Assembly (NCBI RefSeq): GCF_016919385.1
Contig: NZ_CP070351.1
Coordinates: 124,001 to 188,000, forward strand
DNA length: 64,000 nt
DNA from: Gordonia sp. PDNC005
GTDB taxonomy: Bacteria > Actinomycetota > Actinomycetes > Mycobacteriales > Mycobacteriaceae
Reading direction: 5' to 3'
In this document: positions 25,078 to 33,717 of the stretch, piece after piece
Numbering within the stretch: the stretch's first letter is position 1
Layout: every line of letters begins with the position of its first letter
Made by a program: the position numbers and the translations under genes
The notes under the pieces: model-generated
Databases searched by the model: none
Seen by the model: the letters and a program-made list of their open reading frames with translations, nothing else
What the model was told of the DNA's origin: nothing

Positions 25078-27120
25078 TCAGTTGTCGGTGACGATGAGTG
25101 CGTCGAGAGCGAGGACGCCGTCGGGGGCCACGCGAACCGGGTTCAGTTCGATCTCGGTGATCCGTGAATCACTTGCGGCCAGCCGGGACACTGCGGCGAC
25201 GACGTCGGCGAGGGCCGCGACGTCGGTGGCCGGCTTGCCGCGCCAGCCTGCGAGCAGCTTGTGGGCCTTGAGCCGCGAGATCATGTCGGCAGCGGTCGCG
25301 GCGTCGACGGGGGCCGATTCCATGACGACGTCGGCGTACACCTCGGTCGCCACGCCGCCTGTCCCGACTGTCACGGTGACGCCGAGGTCGGGGTGACGCT
25401 GGCAACCGATCAGGACCTCGACTCCGTCCGGGCGGGTGTCCATCTGCTCCAGGACGTAGTCGCCGTCGCCGAGTCGGGCGTGCATTTCGGTGAACACCGC
25501 CGCCACGTCGTCGCTGTTCAGGCCGACTTTCACTCCGCCGACCTCACTCTTGTGCTCTAGCCATGCGGCTTTGAGGACGAGCGGAGCGGTGAGGTCGGCC
25601 GCTGCGGCGACCGCTTCGTCCACGCTGGTGACGACGGTGCCCGCCGGGAAGGACACCCCTTCGTCGAGCAGCAGTGCGCGGGCGTTCCAGTACCCCGCCG
25701 TGGGAGCGACGCCGTCGGTCGTCACGACGGCGACGTCGCGGGCGGACTCGCGGTACACCGCGGTGCCCGACAGTGCGCGCAGCAAAGGTTCGACGGTCCC
25801 GAAGGTGGGGACGCCCGCGGCCCACAGCGCATCGGCGACGGGCCCGGCGGCTTCCATGGAGTGCACGTACAGAGGCTTGCCCGCGGTGCGCGCAGCGTCT
25901 GCGAGTCGCTGCGCGAGAGCGAGCTCGTCGTCCATCAGGCCGGGGTTGTCGGCGCCGTAACAACCGAAGTAGCCGGTGAGGACCGCGGAGTCGACGTCGG
26001 AATCGGCCAGTGCCAGAGCGACGGCGCTCACGTAGTTGGCGAGATCGGCTTCACCGGCTCCTGCCAGGTCGACAGGGTTCGACGTGGCCGCGCCGGCTGG
26101 AAGCAGGTCGGTGAGCGCCGCGTCGGCCGCTTCACCGAGTGGAGGGACGGACAGTCCGTGGGCGGCTGCCTGGTCGGCCGCGATGCCGCACTGGCCGCCG
26201 CTGTCGCCGACGATCACCGTGCGGCGGCCGGCGGGTGCGGCGCCCGCGATCACGCTGCGCGCCACGTCGATCACCTCGCCGGGCGACTGTGCTCGCAGGA
26301 CCCCCGCCGCGCGGCACGCGGCGTCGACGATGTCGACGGGCGCGGTGAGCGAGCCGGTGTGCGAACGTGCGAGTCGGCTGCCTGCGGCACTGGCGCCGAC
26401 CGTCAACAGGATCACCGGCTTGCCTGCCGCGCGGAGCGCGGCGATCGCGTCGAAGAGCTCGACGCCGCCGGTGAACGATTCGAGGTAGACGACCACGACG
26501 CGGGTGGCCTCGTGGTCGACGAGGTCGGCGAGGAGTTCGGCCGCCGTCACATCGGTCTGGTTGCCGATGGACACGAAACGTGAAACGCCGATGCCGTTGT
26601 GCTGGCCGAGGCGGGCGAGTTCACTGCCGAGCTGACCCGACTGGGAGACGATCGCCATCGGGCCGGAGGTGAAGTTGCCCCAGCTGAGGTCGAGTTCGCC
26701 TGCGGCGTCGTAGATTCCGAGGCTGTTGGCGCCGACGAGGCGGGCGCCCGCGGCGCGGATGCGCTCGGCGATCTGGACTTCGTCCTCGATGCCGGCGGTG
26801 ATGCCGAGGAATCCCCGGGTGCCCATCGCGAGAGCCTCGTCGACAACGGCGCCGACCATCGGTCCGGGGACGCACAGTGCGACGAGTTCGGGCGCCTCGT
26901 CGAGGGCGCTGAGAGAAGTGACGCAGGCGTGACCGAGGACGTCGCCGCCGCGCGCGTTCACGAGGTGGACGTCGCGCCGATGTGCTCCGGCGATTGCTCC
27001 GGCCGCCAGCCAGTAGCCCCACTTGGTGCGGTTCGACGACGCGCCGACCACGGCGACCGAGCGAGGAGTGCTGAACACGGACAGCCCGTTGTGGAGGGAG
27101 TTCAGGACCGGGCTGTTCAT
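25078..27120 (-). CDS. Acyl-CoA synthetase, NDP-forming (acetate-CoA ligase-like)
   Basis: A 680-residue fused enzyme: CoA-binding Rossmann domain (SVAVVGASSNRTKWGYW, about residues 16-32), succinyl-CoA-synthetase-like domains with the phosphohistidine motif RSHTGSLTAPVD, and a C-terminal ATP-grasp part (VLKAAWLEHKSEVGGV). The family makes acyl-CoA from acid, CoA and ATP with ADP and phosphate as products. It is the first gene of the operon; a palindromic operator lies at 27159. It would activate the acid released by the aldehyde dehydrogenase. GAGGTG precedes the ATG. Confidence 0.88.
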   Translation of the reverse strand: MNSPVLNSLHNGLSVFSTPRSVAVVGASSNRTKWGYWLAAGAIAGAHRRDVHLVNARGGDVLGHACVTSLSALDEAPELVALCVPGPMVGAVVDEALAMGTRGFLGITAGIEDEVQIAERIRAAGARLVGANSLGIYDAAGELDLSWGNFTSGPMAIVSQSGQLGSELARLGQHNGIGVSRFVSIGNQTDVTAAELLADLVDHEATRVVVVYLESFTGGVELFDAIAALRAAGKPVILLTVGASAAGSRLARSHTGSLTAPVDIVDAACRAAGVLRAQSPGEVIDVARSVIAGAAPAGRRTVIVGDSGGQCGIAADQAAAHGLSVPPLGEAADAALTDLLPAGAATSNPVDLAGAGEADLANYVSAVALALADSDVDSAVLTGYFGCYGADNPGLMDDELALAQRLADAARTAGKPLYVHSMEAAGPVADALWAAGVPTFGTVEPLLRALSGTAVYRESARDVAVVTTDGVAPTAGYWNARALLLDEGVSFPAGTVVTSVDEAVAAAADLTAPLVLKAAWLEHKSEVGGVKVGLNSDDVAAVFTEMHARLGDGDYVLEQMDTRPDGVEVLIGCQRHPDLGVTVTVGTGGVATEVYADVVMESAPVDAATAADMISRLKAHKLLAGWRGKPATDVAALADVVAAVSRLAASDSRITEIELNPVRVAPDGVLALDALIVTDN

Positions 27121-27158
27121 GGGTGGTGCACCTCACTGATTCGGGGAGTGTCAATAAC

Positions 27159-27176
27159 TGACTGGCGGCTCAGTCA
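27159..27176. promoter_or_regulatory. Module-2 operator, copy D, upstream of the acyl-CoA synthetase operon
   Basis: TGACTGGCGGCTCAGTCA, a near-perfect palindrome with the same TGACTG and CAGTCA arms as the other copies, 39 bp before the synthetase ATG. Confidence 0.7.
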
Positions 27177-27321
27177 ATAATTGTGAATGCTGCCAGATCG
27201 TGTGTCAAGTCACATTTGAAAGCGGATGTACCGAGATCATGCAGCGAGCGAGATGTCCCAGGTCGGAGGCCTCGCCGAAGCGGTGGCGGCAGCCGCGGCG
27301 CCCGGTCACTATGGACGGACG

Positions 27322-28197
27322 ATGATTGGCGAACGTATATGGACGGTGAACGAGCCGTACGACCTCGATGCGATTCTCGGCGTCCATCAACGCGGAGCGC
27401 ACGATCCCGCGTACCGGCGGGCGCCCGACGGGTCGATCTGGCGTGCGGTGCACACACCGGACGGCCCGGGCACTCTCACAGTGATCGCTCGCGGGGGTTC
27501 GATGACCGCTCGGGCGTGGGGGTCCGGCGCGGAATGGCTCCTGGAGGCGGCGCCCGACATGGTCGGAGTGAACGATCAACCGGACGATCTCAGACCGTCT
27601 GACCCGGTTGTTCGCAGACTCGTCTCTGGTGCGCCAGGGCTGCGCATCGGACGCAGTGGTCGAGTGTGGGAAGCGCTGGTCGCCAATGTCATGGAGCAGA
27701 AGGTGGTCGGCAGCGAAGCATACCGCGGATGGCGCTACCTGCTAAGACGCTACGGGGAGCCCGCGCCCGGTCCAGTGCCGCCGGACATGCGGGTGCCGCC
27801 GCCGCGGGCGGTCTGGCGCGACATCTCTGAAGTCGACTGGCATCGCAGTGGACTCGAGCCGGTGCGGATGCGGACCATTCGAGCAGCCGCGACGGTCGAC
27901 GTCGAGCGCCACGCGGACGCACTGACGGCCCTTCGGGGAATCGGACCCTGGACCGCGGCCCACACCCGAATCCGAGCCCTCGGAGATCCTGACGCCGTCC
28001 CGGTCGGCGATTATCACACCCCGTCGGTCGTGGGGACGACGCTGATCGGGGAGCGGATCGACGACGCGCGAATGCTCGAACTCCTCGAGCCGTATCGAGG
28101 GCAGCGGTACCGCGTGGTTCGACTGTGCGAAGTCGCGGGGACTCCACCGGAGCGCCGAGGCTCTCGGATGTCGGTCCGTGACTACCGCGACTTCTGA
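27322..28197 (+). CDS. DNA-3-methyladenine glycosylase-type (HhH-GPD) protein
   Basis: A 291-residue protein of the AlkA superfamily, expected to remove alkylated bases. The middle has VMEQKVVGSEAYRGWRYLL (first repair-fold helix), the helix-hairpin-helix is LRGIGPWTAAHTR near residue 203, and the catalytic aspartate is in VPVGDYH about 24 residues later. The N-terminal part (YDLDAILGVHQRGAHDP) is typical of the actinobacterial branch. Start: ATG at 27322 with TATGGA 6 nt upstream, a leaderless layout. It stands alone, divergent from the catabolic operon. Confidence 0.8.
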   Translation: MIGERIWTVNEPYDLDAILGVHQRGAHDPAYRRAPDGSIWRAVHTPDGPGTLTVIARGGSMTARAWGSGAEWLLEAAPDMVGVNDQPDDLRPSDPVVRRLVSGAPGLRIGRSGRVWEALVANVMEQKVVGSEAYRGWRYLLRRYGEPAPGPVPPDMRVPPPRAVWRDISEVDWHRSGLEPVRMRTIRAAATVDVERHADALTALRGIGPWTAAHTRIRALGDPDAVPVGDYHTPSVVGTTLIGERIDDARMLELLEPYRGQRYRVVRLCEVAGTPPERRGSRMSVRDYRDF

Positions 28198-28231
28198 CGT
28201 CCACCCGATCCGTCGGGCCGTGGGGGGTCGT

Positions 28232-28861
28232 TCAGCCGGACAGCACGACGATCAGTGTGCAGTCGCTGTCGGGATCGGGCTCCACGGATGCGGTGACGTC
28301 ACTGATCAGGAGGTCGGTGGCGCCTTGGAGTGCCTCGTCCACTGCTCCGCGGAGAGCGCCGCGGGCCACCTCGGGGAGTCCGGGCGCGAGGTCGTTGAGC
28401 TCGCACGCGCACACGGTCAGCAGGTGACGGCCGAGTTCCGAGGTCACTGATCTCACGTCCACCCCCAGCCTCGTCAGGGTCGACTCGACGGCGATCACGG
28501 GGTCGGGAAGCGAGGTCTGAGGCGCAGGACCGAGCTGGCGCGCCCATTCGCGCCCGACGTCGGACGCAGCGTTCTCACGTGCGGCGGGCGTGTCGCCGAG
28601 CCTCATCAACAGCAGCTGTGTGAGACGTGCAGCGGCGGCCGGGGGAGCGATCCGATATGCGACGCGGGGGCGTCCCACACCTTCCGGGGGCAGTTGGACG
28701 GTGACGGCGTCGCCGTCGGTGACCAAGTTGATCAGATGGAACCGAGCTGTCGTCGAGTGGATGTCCAGCGCGCGCGCCACCTCGTGGGCGTCCAGACCCG
28801 ACTCGGACTCGGCGAGCAGGTCGCGAACTCGGTCGCGCGGCTTGCCGGTCACGTCAGTCAT
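28232..28861 (-). CDS. Helix-turn-helix transcriptional regulator (ArsR/SufR-like)
   Basis: A 209-residue regulator. The winged-helix part spans residues 10-70 (GLDAHEVARALDIHSTTARFHL, then GVGRPRVAYRI). The C-terminal part contains TVCACELNDLAPGLPEVARG, a cysteine pair like those in Fe-S-sensing regulators of this class, but a full cluster-ligand set is not evident. The target is unknown. The nearest downstream gene is convergent. The frame stays open far upstream; the ATG at 28861 is the first that gives a normal N-terminus. Confidence 0.65.
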   Translation of the reverse strand: MTDVTGKPRDRVRDLLAESESGLDAHEVARALDIHSTTARFHLINLVTDGDAVTVQLPPEGVGRPRVAYRIAPPAAAARLTQLLLMRLGDTPAARENAASDVGREWARQLGPAPQTSLPDPVIAVESTLTRLGVDVRSVTSELGRHLLTVCACELNDLAPGLPEVARGALRGAVDEALQGATDLLISDVTASVEPDPDSDCTLIVVLSG

Positions 28862-29004
28862 CGTCGGGCCTGCCTCAGTTGGGGTGTCGGTGGAACTGAC
28901 AAGTCTGCCAGCAGCCGCTTCCGCACCTTCAGTGCGTCGGTGCAACGCCGTGGCGAAGGTGATGTCCCCGGTCTGTCCGATGACGAGGATCGGGTGTGCA
29001 CCGG

Positions 29005-29646
29005 CTAGCCGCGTTTGCGGGCGTGGACGAACTGGCCGACGCCGGTGATGGTCTGCTCTACGTGATCCATCCCGAGAGACGTGAACCGTCGGGTGATCTC
29101 GTGGACCCCGAAGATCTTCAGGCCGGACAGGCCGGTGAGGGCATCGGCGCCAGGAAGGGCCGCGATCGACGTCCGTGATGTCGTGAAGACGATCGCCTCT
29201 CCGCCGGGGCGGCACACGCGGGCCATCTCATCGAGGACCGGCATGGGGTCGGGGATCAAGTAGAGCGCTGCGAGGCACAGCACGGTGTCGAATGTGTCGT
29301 CCGCGAATGGCAGATGGTGGGCGTCGCCGCGCAGAAACGTGACACGGTCGTCGCGATGGTCCCGGACGGCCTGCTCGACCATCGACTGGGAGAAGTCGAT
29401 GCCGATGTACCGGCCGTCTCCGGTGAGGCCGCTGGAGGCATCGCCGCTGTAATTGCCCGGGCCGCAGGCGATGTCGAGGACCGTTCGCTCGCCGGTCCGC
29501 CCGAGATACGAGCGGAGCGCGTTGTCGTAGTCGGTGGTGTCGGATGCGCCGAGACTGAACCCGCGTGTGAACAACGGCCGCCACGCACGCTCGTACACCT
29601 GGGAGAACACCGGTGCGGCCATCAGTCGCTGGGCGATGGACACCAT
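29005..29646 (-). CDS. Class I SAM-dependent methyltransferase
   Basis: A 213-residue methyltransferase. SAM-binding motif I is VLDIACGPGNYSG near residue 56, followed by GIDFSQSMVEQA, then GDAHHLPFADDTFDTVLC and LDEMARVCRPGGEAIV. This is the UbiE/Methyltransf_11 pattern acting on small molecules or lipids. The ATG shares one base with the stop of the AhpD-like gene (TGATG), so the two are translationally coupled. The substrate is unknown. Confidence 0.82.
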   Translation of the reverse strand: MVSIAQRLMAAPVFSQVYERAWRPLFTRGFSLGASDTTDYDNALRSYLGRTGERTVLDIACGPGNYSGDASSGLTGDGRYIGIDFSQSMVEQAVRDHRDDRVTFLRGDAHHLPFADDTFDTVLCLAALYLIPDPMPVLDEMARVCRPGGEAIVFTTSRTSIAALPGADALTGLSGLKIFGVHEITRRFTSLGMDHVEQTITGVGQFVHARKRG

Positions 29647-30179
29647 CAGAAACTGTCTCGTTGCACGCGGAGCACCCCGATGGTGGTGGCGAGGGAGTCG
29701 TACTGCCCGACCAGGAGAGTGAACGCGATCGTCTGTCGCTCGGTGAGGTGGCGTCGCAGTGCCTCCCACGTCTGATCGGAGACGTCCCGATCGGCGACGA
29801 TCTCGCCGACGGCGAGGAGCAGGGTGCGTTCACGGTCACCCCACTCGGCGTCCGGACCCTCGATGATGCGGTCGAACGCATCGGCGGTGATTCCGGCTTT
29901 GGCGCCGAGGCGACGATGGTGGTCGAGTTCGTACTGGCATCCACGCAGATGAGCCACGCGGATGATGATCATCTCCGTCTCCCGGCGAGACAGTTCACCG
30001 AACGGCATCATGCGCGACGAGAAGTGCAGCCACCCTCGGAACAGGCCCTTGCTGCGTCCCAATGTCGCGAAGATGTGCGCGTTGTCCGTGCCCGTCGCGA
30101 TGGACATCGCGCGCACCACCATCCAGTTGATCGGTCCGAGATCGCCGAAGCCGCCCGGGCTCACACGAGGTGTGGTCAT
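29646..30179 (-). CDS. Carboxymuconolactone decarboxylase/AhpD-like protein
   Basis: A 177-residue all-helical protein. The core ELSRRETEMIIIRVAHLRGCQYELDHH matches the AhpD-like fold (quoted pieces: RGCQYELDHH), but only one cysteine of the usual CxxC is present, so a thiol peroxidase role is doubtful. Later motifs are GPDAEWGDRERTLL and FTLLVGQYDSLATT. The start ATG has TACGGT 6 nt upstream (leaderless), and no ribosome site is seen. It is the first gene of a pair with the methyltransferase. Confidence 0.75.
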   Translation of the reverse strand: MTTPRVSPGGFGDLGPINWMVVRAMSIATGTDNAHIFATLGRSKGLFRGWLHFSSRMMPFGELSRRETEMIIIRVAHLRGCQYELDHHRRLGAKAGITADAFDRIIEGPDAEWGDRERTLLLAVGEIVADRDVSDQTWEALRRHLTERQTIAFTLLVGQYDSLATTIGVLRVQRDSF

Positions 30180-30185
30180 GCCCAC

Positions 30186-30191
30186 ACCGTA
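30186..30191 (-). promoter_or_regulatory. -10 element TACGGT, leaderless AhpD-like gene
   Basis: On the minus strand TACGGT is followed by 6 nt and the ATG at 30179. Confidence 0.45.
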
Positions 30192-30229
30192 GTCCGTGTG
30201 CTCCGGTTGATCTGTCTCGTGGGGCCGCG

Positions 30230-31165
30230 TCAGCGATGAAGGGCGGGTGCGAGGGTGCGCCAGCTGTCTTTCAGTTCGCGGTAGAACAGGCCCCAGGTGT
30301 GCGCGCCGGTGGAGAACACCCGGTAGCTGTGGCGGACGCCCGCGCCGATGAGCGAGGCGCGCATCTGCGATGTGCAATCGCGGACGATCGTCTCGACCTG
30401 TGTCGGACCGACGATGAGTCCCGGGTATCCGAGAACTGGGCCGTCGAACCGGCCGGGGACACCGCTGCCGACACCCAGGTACACCGCCTTGCCCGTTAGA
30501 CGGCGGGGATTGCGGGCGGGATCGTGAACGACCCAACCGGGACCGCCGGGGGCGCCGAACACGGCGAAGGCGTTCTGTCCGCCGCTGGCCATCGTGGCGA
30601 CGGCGGCAGTGGTCCCGAGCGGGGATGTGATCGCCGGACATCCGCTGTACGACGCCGCTGCGACGAACCGCCGATCGCGGCCCGCGATGTCCAGTGCGGC
30701 CGACGCGCTGTGCGACAGGCCGGCGATGCCCGCCGTGCCCGTCGTCGGGAAGCGGGCGTCGATCGCGGTCGGGAGCTCGTGTGTGAGGTAGCGCTGCCAG
30801 CCGGGGGTCGAGTACCAGGTGTAACCGCCACCGAGCGGTGACACGACGGTCACTCGCTTGCCCGCGAAGAACTTGCGGTACCGAGTTTTGCGCAGCCAAC
30901 TGTCGCCGTCGACGCCGCCCGACTTCCCGTTCAGCAGGTAGAACACCGGAGTCGCACCGGTGCCTCCGGGCAGCAGCACCTGGTTGGTGATCGTCGCTCG
31001 GAGCGCGGGGGAGTAGACACGAACGAGCGCGAGCTGTCCGTCGACTCGATGAACATTCACGACCCGTGCCGTGGCGTCGGCCGGGCCGGGCTGGGCGACG
31101 AGTGTGGCCGCGATGGCCGCGACGAGGGCCAGAAGTGAGAGTTTCGTCCGTACTGCTGTGGTCAC
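30230..31165 (-). CDS. Secreted alpha/beta-hydrolase, mycolyltransferase (Ag85)-like esterase
   Basis: A 311-residue exported protein. Residues 1-32 are a signal peptide (basic start, LSLLALVAAIAATLVA, then PADA). The mature part follows the Ag85/corynomycolyltransferase layout: TPVFYLLNGKSGG, LPTAIDARFPTTG, nucleophile in GLSHSAS near residue 150, and a C-terminal His in STGAHTWGLFYREL. In Ag85 the nucleophile elbow is GLSMAG; here it is GLSHSA. It probably transfers or cleaves mycolate-type esters in the cell envelope. It starts with GTG. Confidence 0.8.
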   Translation of the reverse strand: MTTAVRTKLSLLALVAAIAATLVAQPGPADATARVVNVHRVDGQLALVRVYSPALRATITNQVLLPGGTGATPVFYLLNGKSGGVDGDSWLRKTRYRKFFAGKRVTVVSPLGGGYTWYSTPGWQRYLTHELPTAIDARFPTTGTAGIAGLSHSASAALDIAGRDRRFVAAASYSGCPAITSPLGTTAAVATMASGGQNAFAVFGAPGGPGWVVHDPARNPRRLTGKAVYLGVGSGVPGRFDGPVLGYPGLIVGPTQVETIVRDCTSQMRASLIGAGVRHSYRVFSTGAHTWGLFYRELKDSWRTLAPALHR

Positions 31166-31216
31166 AGTGACTGATGGTGCCCGACGGACATCACAACACG
31201 GTATCGGGACTGGGAG

Positions 31217-32641
31217 CTACGTGGTGGTGTACGGCGAGACCGTGCTGCGGTGCTCTTCGATGTCGAGCGTGGAACCGAGCGGCGGGAACGCTCGCTGCGG
31301 ACAGTTCTTTCGATCGCAGACACGGCAGCCCGCACCGATCGGCGTCGCCCGCGCATCGGCGCCGATCCCGACCCCGTCGGAGTAGACGACACGATTCGCA
31401 TGCCGGAGTTCGCAGCCCATGCCGATCGCGAACGTCTTTCCGGGTTGCCCGTACCGGGCGGCGCGCCGTTCGACGGTCCTCGACACCCAGAAGTACTCGC
31501 GGCCGTCGGGCATCTCGGTGATCTGGGTGAGGATCTTCCCCGGTGAGGTGAACGACTCGTACACGTTCCAGAGCGGGCACGTGCCGCCGCTGGAGGAGAA
31601 GTTGAATCCGGTCGCCGACTGCCGTTTGGACATGTTGCCCGCGCGGTCGACGCGGACGAACGTCCACGGCACCCCACGCAGATTCGGCCGCTGCAAGGTC
31701 GACAGCCGATGGCAGACGGTCTCGTAGGAGACGGCGTAGAACGCCGACAGTCGTTCGATGTCGTATCGGTAGTCCTCGGCCGCACCGTGGAACTGGGCGT
31801 ACGGCAGCACCGCCGCTGCGGCGAAGTAGCTCGCGAGCCCCTGCCTCGCGAGGGCCGTCGCGTCGTCGGTGGAGAATCCGCCCTCGGCGACCAGTGACGT
31901 GATGAGGTCGCCGAACTCCAAGTATGCGAGTTCTGCGGCGACCTTGAACGCACGCTGGCCGGGGGACAGGGCTGCGGAGAACTCGATCAGACGTTGGTCC
32001 CTGTCGAAGCGGTGCAACACGTTGTCGCCGAGATCGACGCGCCGTGCGATGCGGACACCGTGAACGTCCTCGATGCGTGAGGTCAGGCCGGCGCGGACGT
32101 CGGCCGAATGCATGCGCATGCGTGAGGTGAGGCTCTCGGCGGCCTCGTCCAACTCGTGGATGTAGTTGCGACGCTGGTAGAAGAAGTTCCGCACTTCCTC
32201 GTGCGGAGCACTGATCGCGCCGCGCCCACCGGGTTCGCCGCGCCCCGCGGTGGCGGCGGCGAGTTGTTCGGACACCACGCGGTACCGGCTGTACATGCCC
32301 ACCAGGGCCTCGGCGATCGCCCGATGCGAGCCGACCATCGCCGACACCTCGTTGGCGTCGCTCGCCGCCGGGTCGAAGTCGAGGTCCTCGTCGAGCAGCG
32401 CCTCGCGGAGTTCGGCGACGAGCCGGACGTCGTCCTGGGGATCGAAGAAGCCGATGTCGATGCCGAAGATCTCGGTGATCTTCGCGAGCACCGGTGCGGT
32501 AAGCGGTCGAGTGTCGTGCTCGATCTGATTCAAGTACGACGCCGAGATCCCCAGAGTCGATGCCATCGTCAGCTGCGACAGGCCACGCTCACCACGGAGT
32601 CGGCGCAGGCGTGCGCCGACGTACATCTTCTTGCCGCTCAT
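31217..32641 (-). CDS. ramB: Acetate-metabolism regulator RamB
   Basis: A 474-residue regulator. The N-terminal XRE helix-turn-helix is RLRRLRGERGLSQLTMASTL with SASYLNQIEHDTRPLT; the middle is an IrrE/ImmA-like domain (ALARQGLASYFAAAAVLPY) and the C-terminus has CRVCDRKNCPQRA, the cysteine motif of this family. In Corynebacterium and Mycobacterium RamB controls aceA, aceB and acetate activation genes. Here aceA lies 1.2 kb away, after a lipoprotein gene. The ATG at 32641 gives the expected length. Two candidate RamB boxes lie upstream of aceA. Confidence 0.92.
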   Translation of the reverse strand: MSGKKMYVGARLRRLRGERGLSQLTMASTLGISASYLNQIEHDTRPLTAPVLAKITEIFGIDIGFFDPQDDVRLVAELREALLDEDLDFDPAASDANEVSAMVGSHRAIAEALVGMYSRYRVVSEQLAAATAGRGEPGGRGAISAPHEEVRNFFYQRRNYIHELDEAAESLTSRMRMHSADVRAGLTSRIEDVHGVRIARRVDLGDNVLHRFDRDQRLIEFSAALSPGQRAFKVAAELAYLEFGDLITSLVAEGGFSTDDATALARQGLASYFAAAAVLPYAQFHGAAEDYRYDIERLSAFYAVSYETVCHRLSTLQRPNLRGVPWTFVRVDRAGNMSKRQSATGFNFSSSGGTCPLWNVYESFTSPGKILTQITEMPDGREYFWVSRTVERRAARYGQPGKTFAIGMGCELRHANRVVYSDGVGIGADARATPIGAGCRVCDRKNCPQRAFPPLGSTLDIEEHRSTVSPYTTT

Positions 32642-32708
32642 CGAGTGCGGGATCCTCCCTGCCACGCAGCGCGCGGATCGAATCGGGTGCTGACATCGAC
32701 CGTCGGGG

Positions 32709-32714
32709 TACCGT
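32709..32714 (+). promoter_or_regulatory. -10 element TACCGT, leaderless lipoprotein gene
   Basis: TACCGT is followed by 6 nt and the GTG at 32721. Confidence 0.45.
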
Positions 32715-32720
32715 GACCGC

Positions 32721-33491
32721 GTGCGATCACGACTTTCGGGTACGTCCATCATCACTGTTTCGACTGCTGTTGTCGCGGCGATGCTCCTGACCTCGTGTGG
32801 ATCGTCCGAACCAGCCGACCCCGGCTCGGACCTCCCGTCACGACTCCTTCCGGGTGACGCGGTACCGCAGGGCTTCACGGTGATCCCGCAGTCGGTGGGC
32901 GACTTGATCGCGGCCAATCGCAGCACCCTGGAGTCGGCGTCGACCGTCGGGTTCGTTCCGGTCGGGTGCAAGCCGACGGCCGATGCGAAGTTCAATCCGC
33001 AGCTCACCGAGGACAACACCGTCCTGCTCGTGGCGCAGTCGGAGACCGGCACGTTCAGTGAACTGCTGACCACAGTGCGACGTGACGTCGACGCCGACCG
33101 CCGCGACACCAGCGGACCGTGCGGTTCGGTGACCGCGACCCCGTCGACCGGTTCCCTCGCGGGAGTGCCGATCGTCAACACGTCTGTGGAGCTGCCCGCG
33201 CTGCACGGTGACGACATCGCCGCGTCGTACCTCGTCCGGACCGATTCGGTGAAACGCCCCGCGGGCGCCAACCCGCGATCGCGTACCGCGCTGCTCGCCA
33301 ACGTGCTCGTGAAGCGGCCCGGAGGTCAGGTCGTGACCATTCAGATGGGCGTCTCGGGCGCCGAGGTCGAGGTGACGCCGGAGATGGCCGCGGTCGTCGT
33401 GCCGGGAGCTCCGCTGACCCAGCCGCCGCTCGACGAGATCGCGTTCGCCGACCTCGTGAAGACCGCCGTGGAGCGCGCGGCCGCAGAGTAA
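32721..33491 (+). CDS. Putative secreted lipoprotein of unknown function
   Basis: A 256-residue protein with a lipoprotein signal: basic MRSRLSG, hydrophobic ITVSTAVVAAMLL and the lipobox LLTSCGSS near residue 26. The mature part (VPQGFTVIPQSVGDLIAAN, then VGCKPTADAKFN) resembles actinobacterial lipoproteins without a known activity. It is divergent from ramB by 79 bp and starts leaderless at GTG. Downstream is the long regulatory spacer of aceA. I do not recognise a family with a defined job. Confidence 0.72.
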   Translation: MRSRLSGTSIITVSTAVVAAMLLTSCGSSEPADPGSDLPSRLLPGDAVPQGFTVIPQSVGDLIAANRSTLESASTVGFVPVGCKPTADAKFNPQLTEDNTVLLVAQSETGTFSELLTTVRRDVDADRRDTSGPCGSVTATPSTGSLAGVPIVNTSVELPALHGDDIAASYLVRTDSVKRPAGANPRSRTALLANVLVKRPGGQVVTIQMGVSGAEVEVTPEMAAVVVPGAPLTQPPLDEIAFADLVKTAVERAAAE

Positions 33492-33618
33492 GCGACACCG
33501 CTCGTCACGCACAGCGCGGTGATGTCACTCACACGCACGAATTCTTGTGTGAGCCACCGCGCATGTGTAGACGCTGAGCGTCAGGTGAGGGTGGACGTGA
33601 CTCGTCCGACGTTTTCCC

Positions 33619-33637
33619 AGTACGCGCGTACTTTTTT
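33619..33637 (+). terminator. Possible terminator or operator palindrome
   Basis: AGTACGCGCGTACT (33619-33632) followed by a run of T. The stem is short (5 bp with a GCGC loop), so an operator is an equal alternative. Confidence 0.35.
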
Positions 33638-33675
33638 GTTGAGGCCGCCTCGATGGACGCGTCTGAATATTCGCA

Positions 33676-33688
33676 ACATTTGCAAAAA
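33676..33688. promoter_or_regulatory. Candidate RamB box 1 upstream of aceA
   Basis: ACATTTGCAAAAA resembles the TTTGCAAA core described for corynebacterial RamB sites. It lies about 170 bp before the aceA ATG. Confidence 0.5.
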
Positions 33689-33705
33689 TGGAATCCTCGC
33701 TGTTC

Positions 33706-33717
33706 GAAGTTTGCAGC
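33706..33717. promoter_or_regulatory. Candidate RamB box 2 upstream of aceA
   Basis: GAAGTTTGCAGC shares the AGTTTGCA core with RamB sites. It is 18 bp downstream of box 1. Confidence 0.45.
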
